Below, piece by piece: positions 53,965 to 62,202 of a DNA stretch of 64,000 nt. The notes beneath the pieces are model-generated. The model worked only from the letters and a program-made list of their open reading frames with translations. It had not been told where the DNA came from and ran no database searches. The DNA is from Rhynchopus sp. YZ270_cl-10. Lineage: Eukaryota; Euglenozoa; Diplonemea; Diplonemida; Diplonemidae. Location: assembly GCA_964035575.1 (NCBI GenBank), contig OZ037880.1:992001-1056000 (forward strand), written 5' to 3'. A program made the position numbers and the translations under genes. Within the stretch, counting starts at the first letter, position 1. Every line of letters begins with the position of its first letter.

Positions 53965-55068
53965 ATGGCAGTGCGTTTCCCCGCCAGAAGCGAGTTGAGG
54001 TGCCAAGACACCGATTGGCCAAACATCCCCGAACTGATCGCCGGATCATCTTACTTCACTTCCTTCCAGACTATCCAAGGTTGCGTCTTCGCTCATTGCC
54101 AGGATGTTCATGACAATTCTATCACCTGTCCTTGCTGCAAGGGCAATATACATGCGGAGTGTGTCAAAACCAGCACCCAGGACAGCTCCCGCTTTGTCGA
54201 TGGCGTCGTGGGATGTCCGGTCTGTTCTTGGAGGGCGGCCAAGGTTGTCCTTCCTCCTGCACCCGCAGAGGAAGAGAACCCGGAACCAAGTCTCGAGCAA
54301 CAGCTTGAGTCCTTCCCGGCCAATCACCGACCACTCATTGCTCGGTTGATTGCGTCGAATGACGCCTTGGTTCGGGCCCAACAGGACCTACTCACCCAAC
54401 AGACCCAACATGTTCAGCAAGCCATGCAGAACACGCTCCCCATTTGCGGACTCCCTGTGGGTTTCGACGCCCAAGTACCCAACACTTGGCTCGAGAACAT
54501 TGGCCACCCTTACCGGCTGGAAGCCGTAAAAAGGGAACTGCGCGACTTCTTCGGGTATCAGTCCCTTCCGCGCTGCCCAACCGCAAACTTTCCGGCGCGA
54601 AAACACGAGATGCGGGCCTTGTTGACTGCGGTCGAGCACCTCCTCCCCATACTCCAGTATGAAGAAGCTCGTACCCGGTGCCTGGTCACGCTCCACACCC
54701 TCATGGCACGACTCTGCTCCATCAACTACACGGACAACGAAGGCCTCGATGGCGTCATTGGCCTGTTCGAGGAGAAGTACTTAGCGTACAGCCCCCTCCC
54801 GCCACCGCAAACCAACGCTCTGACCTCTCATGGCGTCCAGAGCATCCAAAATGTTGCTCGTGAGACCGCCAAGAAGGCCAAGAGGGACAAGGAAACCTCC
54901 AAGTATTCATCGGCTAATGGGGGACACCGTTTCTCCCCTTACCCTCCCAAACAGCAAACCCAATACTCTTACTTCTCCAACTCCAACTCGTCCCAGAAGG
55001 GTGGCAAGGGAAAAAAGGGTGGCAAGGCAGCGAACGATCAGGGAAAGAAGGACTCGAGCGATCAGTGA
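53965..55068 (+). CDS. Gag-like protein of the YR retroelement
   Basis: A 367-aa frame. The N-terminal part has a Cys/His cluster of RING/PHD-like spacing (CPCCKGNIHAEC, then CPVCSW). The middle is helical and Gln/Leu-rich. The C-terminus is Lys/Gly-rich (KGGKGKKGGKAAND) and suited to nucleic-acid binding. Its position as first gene and its overlap with the following long frame fit the gag slot of YR retrotransposons. Zinc-binding gag proteins package the element RNA. Confidence 0.7.
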   Translation: MAVRFPARSELRCQDTDWPNIPELIAGSSYFTSFQTIQGCVFAHCQDVHDNSITCPCCKGNIHAECVKTSTQDSSRFVDGVVGCPVCSWRAAKVVLPPAPAEEENPEPSLEQQLESFPANHRPLIARLIASNDALVRAQQDLLTQQTQHVQQAMQNTLPICGLPVGFDAQVPNTWLENIGHPYRLEAVKRELRDFFGYQSLPRCPTANFPARKHEMRALLTAVEHLLPILQYEEARTRCLVTLHTLMARLCSINYTDNEGLDGVIGLFEEKYLAYSPLPPPQTNALTSHGVQSIQNVARETAKKAKRDKETSKYSSANGGHRFSPYPPKQQTQYSYFSNSNSSQKGGKGKKGGKAANDQGKKDSSDQ

Positions 55069-55149
55069 CTCCACCACTACCTTCTCCCTTCGCCTTCCAA
55101 ACTCCCTCCCAAGCCCCACCTCCCGATCCTTTTTTTCCCTACACAACGC

Positions 55150-55500
55150 AGGACCGCCGGGTCAACATCCCCAACGCTACCGTCCCCCTGGCCTCTCAAG
55201 ACCATAGGGTCAAGGCCACCAACCCCACCGTCCACCGGGACAAACATGACCACCGGGTCAAAACAAACCATACTGTCCACCCGGACTCACAACACCACCT
55301 GGTCAACTTCCCCAACACCACCGTCCACCCGGACCCTCAAGACCCTCGGGTCAAAAACACACACCCCACTGTCCACCGGGACGAACATGACCACCGGGTC
55401 AAAGCAGCAAACACTGCAGTCCACCGGGACAAACATGACCTCCAGGTCAACTACACAGACACTTCCGTCCCCCAGGACACACGAGACCACCGGGTTCCCT
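55150..55500 (+). repeat. Coding minisatellite, about 60-bp period, six units
   Basis: Units are built around CCGTCCACCGGGACAAACAT and CACCGGGTCAA. The tract lies where two long frames overlap, so it is translated as His/Asp/Val-rich repeats in one frame and Thr/Ser-rich repeats in the other. Units differ by several substitutions, so the array is not very recent. Confidence 0.8.
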
Positions 55501-56559
55501 CACCTATTTCAACCTCACAAGAACCCCGAGTCGACTTCTCGCTCTCCACCCTCTGCCCCGATATTCCCGTTATATCCTCACCTGTCCCAAGAGTATCACC
55601 GGATACGCAAACAGGACCACCTGTCACGCGAAGAGGTCCAACCGTTACTGAACCGCACCCTCAGTTTCCTCCACAAGGGGGTCGGTTCACAGGACAGCGT
55701 GGAGTCGGTCCTGCGTCGGGCCAGCTGTTTCGCCGAACGGATAAGGGAACTTCGCCCCGACATCTCGCCCGAAACTGCCACGGCGATGTGGCTAAAACGC
55801 AAACTGGAGAACAACGACATTCAACCCTCCAGCGCAGTGACATATGCCCAATCCTTCCGTGTGGGACACAAACCCCTCCTGGACGCGTTCCGTCAAGCGG
55901 CGTCCGGTCAGATGAACGAGTGGGACAGACTACAAAGCGTACGCGAACGCACTCCTTCTCTCCAGACCATCATGGACACAGTAGGAGACGCATCCTCACC
56001 ACATCAGAAGGCTCTTTACCTCCAGTACTCGCTCGGAGCCAGATTCTGCGACCTTGTTCTCCTCCAAAACAAACACGTGGTGTGGCATCATCCCCATCGC
56101 CTGGCGGTCGGCCCTCCGGCTGGCCGGATCCACGTACATTTTGTGGGGGGAAAGACGGACCGCAACAAAAAAGGTCAGACACTGCAGATACCGGAGAACT
56201 CTTTCACTGCCCACATCCTCAAAACACTACAATCGACCCTCCTCCAGCCCACGCAACCGTTGCTTGCTCTAAACCTCAAAAAATACAACGCCTTCTTGAA
56301 GGAAAAAATGGGCATCACGTCCCACCTCAACCGTCACAGTGCCCTGACACAGGCTGCCACGCTGGTGGACGAGTCGGCTGCCCAGGCAATCGGCCGGCAT
56401 GCGCACATCACCACCACCCGCACCTACATCCCGAGACACACCTGGGACACTGTGAAACACACGGAAACTGCGACCGCGGCCCTTTCCACCTTTCTTCAGC
56501 AAAACCACCCATCACAGTGCAAACCAACCCCACAGAAATTTCCATCCACCGGATACTAA
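55246..56559 (+). CDS. Tyrosine recombinase of the YR retroelement
   Basis: A frame of about 437 aa. After a repeat-rich N-terminus, the C-terminal 300 residues show the tyrosine-recombinase signature: an arginine in YSLGARFCDLVLLQ, a lysine in FVGGKTDRNKKG, HLNRHSALTQ (H-x-x-R) and IGRHAHITTTRTYI with the late His and the Tyr nucleophile. Such enzymes integrate a circular DNA copy of the element without a DDE integrase. Confidence 0.88.
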   Translation: MTTGSKQTILSTRTHNTTWSTSPTPPSTRTLKTLGSKTHTPLSTGTNMTTGSKQQTLQSTGTNMTSRSTTQTLPSPRTHETTGFPHLFQPHKNPESTSRSPPSAPIFPLYPHLSQEYHRIRKQDHLSREEVQPLLNRTLSFLHKGVGSQDSVESVLRRASCFAERIRELRPDISPETATAMWLKRKLENNDIQPSSAVTYAQSFRVGHKPLLDAFRQAASGQMNEWDRLQSVRERTPSLQTIMDTVGDASSPHQKALYLQYSLGARFCDLVLLQNKHVVWHHPHRLAVGPPAGRIHVHFVGGKTDRNKKGQTLQIPENSFTAHILKTLQSTLLQPTQPLLALNLKKYNAFLKEKMGITSHLNRHSALTQAATLVDESAAQAIGRHAHITTTRTYIPRHTWDTVKHTETATAALSTFLQQNHPSQCKPTPQKFPSTGY

Positions 56560-58181
56560 GATCTTACGACTACGCCACCGCATGGTTCGATAAGGGATCT
56601 GGCATACGCCTCCTCAAGTCAGACTACGCCGGCACCATTGCCTCAGCACCTCTGAAACCACTTAATATCGACCTCCTCTTAACCGATTTCCCCCACCTTA
56701 AATCATCCCTTCAATGGATAACCCGTGACTTTCTTCACGCCACCACACACTCTTCACCTGTTCAAAGTGACACCGGACCCGGACCCCGCAACGGCAAACT
56801 CGAACCACTACATCCCCAGCTGTTAGGGTCTCATTTTGCTGAACCGCTTCCACGACAAAGCTTCACTCCGTGCATCTTCTCCTCGGCTTTCCCAGTGCCT
56901 AAGAAGGACCCAACTAAACTCCGTTTTATCCTTGCGGCTAACGAGCTCAATCGACGCACCAAACATGTACCTCTCCCTCCCTGCCCCCTCCCCACCTACA
57001 AGCGGATCATCGATACCGTGATGGCATACGCCTACATCACCGAATTCGACTATTCCGCATTTTTCTTTCAATTCCCCATTTCCCCTCCCGCCCGAAATTT
57101 TTTTGCTTTCCGCTGCGGCAATCGCAGACTTCGGATGACTCGGATGGCTATGGGGTACCGGGGCGCCCCCCAGATTGCACAGGCAGTGGCCCACACCATC
57201 GGAAACCAGGTCTGCAACCCGTTGGTCGATTTCTTGGTTTGGATCGATAACACCATCCTGGTATCTTCTTCGCTCAAGCATCTGAACGAGGCCATCGTCC
57301 GTTTCCGTGCCATCTGCGCCCAGTACGACATCACCATCGGTGCATACAGTCCTCCCGCTACCTCTGCCACCATTCTGGGCCTTGAAGTCGACCTAACTCG
57401 CAAAAGATGGCGACTCGATAGCATCTGGGTCAACAAGGTGGCTACTGTGCGCGCAAGCACTATCCTCAGCGAGCCACAGGAACTGCGTATACTTTGGCGC
57501 CTTGCGGGCTTCGTCATTTGGGCATGGCACGTACGTCTCCGCAAGCTGAGCTCCGTTGTCGGTGTCCTCCGTTGGATGTCCACGGTCGCTTCCTCCCTCC
57601 CCTCCACTGATAAACAAGCCGCATGGAAGACGAAGTTTGCTCTGTCCCCCCCCGATGCAGTCCACTTCTCTGCTGCTTTTTCGGACATTGCTGCAAACGT
57701 GTGGTGTGTGTGGCAGTCCCCCCCGCGGGATCACCTTGTTGTGGCCTCTGATGCGAGCTCCTTCGCCTGGGGCATCACCTCTTCCGTCTCTTTTTCCCAT
57801 GGACCCTTCCCTCCCCACCTCATAGATGCTCACATCTTTATGAAAGAGCTATACGCTCTTACTCTCGCAGTGGAAGAGGCCTTACCTCCCCAGACCCCAC
57901 CACGTACCCTCACTGTGTACGTAGACAACACTGCTGTTATTCACTCCGCCTCATCTGGCTACAGCCTCAACGAGCCGGCACACACTCTTATCACAAGAAT
58001 TTGGGACCGTGTCCACCTTTCATCCTCAGACCTCACCCTCATCTATGTCCCCAGCGCCATGAACCCCGCTGACCGGCCATCAAGGCTACACGGATCGGGC
58101 CATCACCTCCCCCTTACCGCAACTGACAGAGATATGTTTCTCGCCATGCTCGCGCTCAATAAAGAAAAGTCATTCTCCTAA
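56560..58181 (+). CDS. Reverse transcriptase-RNase H of the YR retroelement
   Basis: The frame is open from 55065, but the recognisable domain part runs from about 56560 to 58181. The reverse-transcriptase region includes LRFILAANELNRR, YITEFDYSAFFFQFPI, MAMGYRGAPQIAQAV and a following catalytic-box region. RNase H follows: VVASDASSFAWGI, FMKELYALTLAVEEA, TVYVDNTAVIHS and YVPSAMNPADRPSRL. This RT-RH type is shared by DIRS, Ngaro and VIPER elements. The start of translation is not evident; readthrough or an overlapping start is usual for these families. Confidence 0.88.
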
Positions 58182-58429
58182 GGATTTAAGTGATATCCAG
58201 GGGATCGGGTTTTTAAAAAAAAAAAAAAAAATAGTGGAGCACCCTCTAGGATGGCTACACTAATACAACCAGGTTTTCAAAAAAGAAGAAGAAGAAACAG
58301 AAGAGAGACAGTGGAGTTCATCAATCGGTGTTTTTGCTTATACTACCTTGTTCTTAAAAAAAAAAAAAAAAAAAAGGGGGGGGGGGGATAAAAAAAGCCG
58401 GCAGTGCGAAAGTACAATACCCGGACTAC
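58182..58429. other. 3' non-coding part of the YR retroelement
   Basis: Two family C repeats (58231-58284, 58308-58355), a run of about 20 A and a G10 run (58376-58387) precede the right terminal repeat. GCAGTGCG at 58400 also occurs just inside the left terminal repeat at 53966, which may be a remnant of the split repeats that Ngaro/VIPER elements carry. Confidence 0.6.
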
Positions 58430-58538
58430 TTGGCCTTAAAGAGGTTTCCTCTTCACTGCCAGGTAGTCAGTGGGAGCGTATTGCAGTAATGAAAATATCA
58501 CCACAGAATATTTATTACACACTTTACGCACAAACAAA
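58430..58538 (+). repeat. Right 109-bp terminal repeat of the YR retroelement
   Basis: Identical to 53850-53958. It ends exactly where the second copy of the 10.2-kb unit begins, at 58539. Confidence 0.9.
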
Positions 58539-58995
58539 TATTTAAATTCAAGATTTTCTTTTTCCTGCGAAGAAAAATTACTTCGGTAGTCTAAAAAATC
58601 AAACAATTTTTTCAACATTCTCTTTTTGTTTTTTTTTTGTCGGAAGTAGCCTCACGCCCTTTCATCCTTTCCCCCTTCCCCTTTCTCCTCCTCTCAGTGC
58701 TTAGCACCACAAATTTCCATTTGTGATGCAAAAAAAAAATTACCCGATGACAAAGCGAAACCAACGTCTGCCCCACCTTTCTTTTTCCCCATTTTCTTTA
58801 GAATCTTTAGATGTAAACCACGAAAATGGATGTAAAAACTCCAATATTAGATGTCCACCCCCCCGGTACAGCCATACCAAAGGTACACTGTTCACGAGAG
58901 GGCTTTGTATTTCAAGTCAGCTTTCTTTTATACACCCATTTATTTCATTCCATCAAAATACCACCCCCCCTCAAGAAGGTGTTGGGGTGTACACA

Positions 58996-61929
58996 ATGAA
59001 ACGATATGCTTTGTCTGCAGTCGCTCCCACACGTGGATCATCATGGACAAGAGTTGCACTCCGGTTTGTACATAATGGACGGGTCCATCCACCACGGCAC
59101 AACACCACTGCACAACGCACCACTGCACAGCGCACCACGGCACAACGCACCGCCACCTACTCTTCCATGGAAGCTCTCTTGAAGCCCAACGTGATTGCGG
59201 GGAAGTCACGCACCAGCGCGCTTGAGATGCATATGTTACATGCACCTCCCGTTGTGCCATTGTGTTTGAAGGGGGATGAACGGATTCTTACGTTTGAAGA
59301 ATGTTTTGGGGATGCAGTGTTAAATGGCTTCGTCCCTGGGACACAACAACTCTTCCAAAAACGCATCACAGGGTTGAACACTAAAGGTTTCGCCACCGCA
59401 CGCAAAGCAGATAGCACCGGGGCAAAGAAATGGCGAGCAGAGAGCTTTCGTTATTTGTTTCTCCTCGCAGCAACTAAAACGACACACAGAGAGGTGTGTG
59501 CATTGTGGAGAGCCTTGCCAGAAGGTGTGCGATATGAATGGTGGATGCTGGAGATCTATCTGTACGTTTCCTTTCCCTTTAGTCCACGAACGTGGGCAGA
59601 TCTTACAATGGAAACCCCAGAAGGTCTCAAAGCAAAACTGTATCACCCCAGAGTTGTTTCAGCGATGATCCATTGTTGGCCGCTTTCTGCAGAAGAGCGT
59701 GTATTGGACGACTTCGCAAGTAAAAGCAAAAAAGCTCTGTGGACTATGGCGGAACTCAACCCCACCGCAGAGATGACGTGGCAAGCCTATTCGAACATCC
59801 TCAAATTCATGAGTCTGAGTACGATGCGGGTTGCGTACATCAACTTGGTGCGAAGCCTTCTTTTTAGTACCGAACGCAATCCAGATGCCTGGTGCACCCA
59901 CCTTCGTCCAAAAGGTGGAACGTACCCTGTCTGTTTAATCCGTGAGATCGGGGGGTTCTGCAAAAGGACGTTCTCAATGCAGCTTCTTGCAGACGTTATC
60001 GATCATCTTTACACAAAGCACCATGAGCTCTTTGTGGGGCTCGCACCGTACCTAGACAGTCTCATGCGGGGTGCTGCTGCCGAGACAGAAGGCAGCGCGC
60101 ACGGTGCAGTGCACCTGGTGAACTACACCACAATGCTTCCTCTGAAGACACTGCGCGGGTTGGTCCTTCTGTCGGGTAATAGTGAGAAGCGAGAGGAGGT
60201 GCGTTGTGTGTTGGCGCAGTGGGCCAGACATCGTCCTCTTCGCACTGTGCTGGAAGAAGGCGTGCGGTTGGCGATGAGCGAGCGGTGCGATGTGCTTTTG
60301 GAGGTGGTGTTGGTGAAGTTGGTTTCGTTGCACAAAGTGGAGGATGCGTTACGCATTCTTGCGACCATTGTGAAGAGCGATACGTGCCCTGACCTCTCAC
60401 CCACCCCTGCCTCATATGCAGTGATTATGTACGGCATACGCCACCTCCCGCTGGAAGAGGCCGAAGAACAGTACCGCCACATTCTCCTCCTTCCGAACCT
60501 TCCACCAGCCCCAGAGGTCTTCAAGGCGCTCATGAACCTGCGGGTCTACGTCAGTGATATGCTGTCAGTGTCCGAAAACGCTGTGACGCTGACAGAAGGT
60601 CTGCCCCCTTTGCTCGTAGGGCGTACCAAATCGAATCCGAACCCAGTTTCCGCTGCTGGTACACCAAAGACGGCTGCGAGAGAGATCTATTTGTCAGCAA
60701 TGTCGCTTTCTTTGGCATTGAAAGCGACAGAGACCATGTCCAAGCCTGGCATCGAAGCTGCGTTTGAGCTGGTAGAAGAGGTACTAGAGATCACAGAACC
60801 GTGGCAGGATATCCGATTGTTGAAGGCACTGCCGCACTTTGGGGGGTGCCGGGTTATGTCAGATTTGACACGCGAATTTTACTCACGCCTTGCAAAGACA
60901 CATAAGCTGGGCAGAGAGAGGCACCCCCACCTTGCGACAGCGGGGGCAATGAACCGGACGTTACAGTTGCACATCGGAATTCAAGCTGCAGACAAGGTGG
61001 TGCTACTTGATGTGGCGGCAGCAAAGAGATTGGTTCTCGAGCATGATATACTTCCGGTTGTGAAGCCTGGACACAAGGTGTTGATACCGTACAGTACGCT
61101 GGTAACTTTGTTCGATGAGACAGAAAATGCATGTGAACACGACTTTCTGTTCACAGGAAGGTCCATCCAGCATGACGCCCTCCGCAAGCTGGCAGAGGCG
61201 ATCGAACAGCAGCCTACCTCCTACATTGTGCTGACGCTTGTGGCGGAGCTGACCTTCCTTGCCTCTTCTCTGTGGGGCACGGTGAAGCCGCAGAACGTTC
61301 TCTGGGCGGCGCGTCTGCCTGATGAAGATAAGATCTCTCTCCCAGAGACACACGTCTCCGGATATTTGGAAGCGAAGCAGAAAGGGGAAACAGAAGAGCT
61401 AGCCGACCTACCCAAGCCCCTCTCGCATATCGACACATCACGCCTCGTGTACACCCCAGAGTCTGTCGTCGTAGGACAACTCTCTGAGGTGCTTCTCATC
61501 GCACTCCGCCCCTTCGCGCTGAAGCTCCGTAAGGTCTTCATCGTCGACCAAGGAACTCTAGGCGATGTTTGGAAGAAGCTGGGTTCGCCCACTAACCTTA
61601 AGTATGATTTCCCCCTTTTTTTTGATTTGTCTAAGAGAGAGAGAGAGGGAGAGAGACCTTTTCTGTGTTCACAATGTTTCGTGGAGGTGGTGGCATATTC
61701 AACTTATTGTGTTATGTATGGGGTGACGGTGCTGAGTTGTACCTGTGCGATGCATTTATATTAAGTGTATTTTTCTTTTCAAACCTTTTCTTCAAACAGG
61801 GTGATAGAGTACAATGACTTCACGGATGTCATATTTGAAGACGCTGCAGTGCTTGCAGAGGATGAGGACGCAGACCACTCTGAAACTTATGTTGCAGACG
61901 CGTCCACACTGGGTGACCGGTTCGTTTAG
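58996..61929 (+). CDS. PPR-PIN protein, second copy
   Basis: Exons 58996-61601 and 61800-61929, identical to the gene at 48798-51731. Its upstream region keeps the nearer family E repeat (58809-58924) but lacks the farther one, because the duplicated unit starts inside it. If both copies are real, the two genes differ in distal 5' sequence only. Confidence 0.75.
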
Positions 61930-62202
61930 AAGCCATCTAGGGCACGAACCTCTTTTGTTCATGCCTTCCATTTCTTAACGTACCACATGCCCATCAAAAA
62001 AAAAAATACACAATCTCTGCAACCTTTTTTATCCTACTATGCCTTGTCTTTCTTGAAGCACCTCACAGAACAACACACACCGCCTTATCACACAAATGTC
62101 ACGATAGCGGGGGGAAATCATTAGATAGGCATCTTAGCTGCTGCCGCTTAGTGCACTGCGTCTGCGAGGTGGTTTTGTTGGACACATCGTCTCTCTTTTA
62201 AT

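Larger units (their letters stand above)
48341..58538 (+). repeat. 10,198-bp tandem unit, copy 1 (complete)
   Basis: From 48341 onward the sequence recurs at 58539 onward with a constant offset of 10,198 bp and no difference seen by eye over the 5,462 bp available. The left edge of copy 1 is continuous with a family E repeat (GCTTTTG then TATTTAAATT). The left edge of copy 2 joins the same TATTTAAATT directly to the end of the retroelement's right terminal repeat. The unit contains the PPR-PIN gene, the GTPase gene and the retroelement. Confidence 0.95.
53850..58538 (+). mobile_element. Tyrosine-recombinase (DIRS/Ngaro/VIPER-type) retrotransposon
   Basis: A 4,689-bp element bounded by 109-bp direct repeats that are identical by eye (53850-53958, 58430-58538). 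It encodes, in order, a gag-like protein (53965-55068), a tyrosine recombinase (55246-56559) and reverse transcriptase-RNase H (to 58181), in overlapping frames. The gag-YR-RT/RH order is that of VIPER elements; DIRS-1 also overlaps YR with RT. The element looks whole: I noticed no break in the three frames. Identical terminal repeats point to recent insertion. It lies between the GTPase gene and the second copy of the duplicated unit, on the same strand as the genes. Two family C repeats sit in its 3' non-coding part. Confidence 0.88.

Noticed and set aside
53850-54113. Native C-terminus of the GTPase within 53850-54113
   Set aside because: This stretch is the retroelement's terminal repeat and the start of its gag gene read in another frame.
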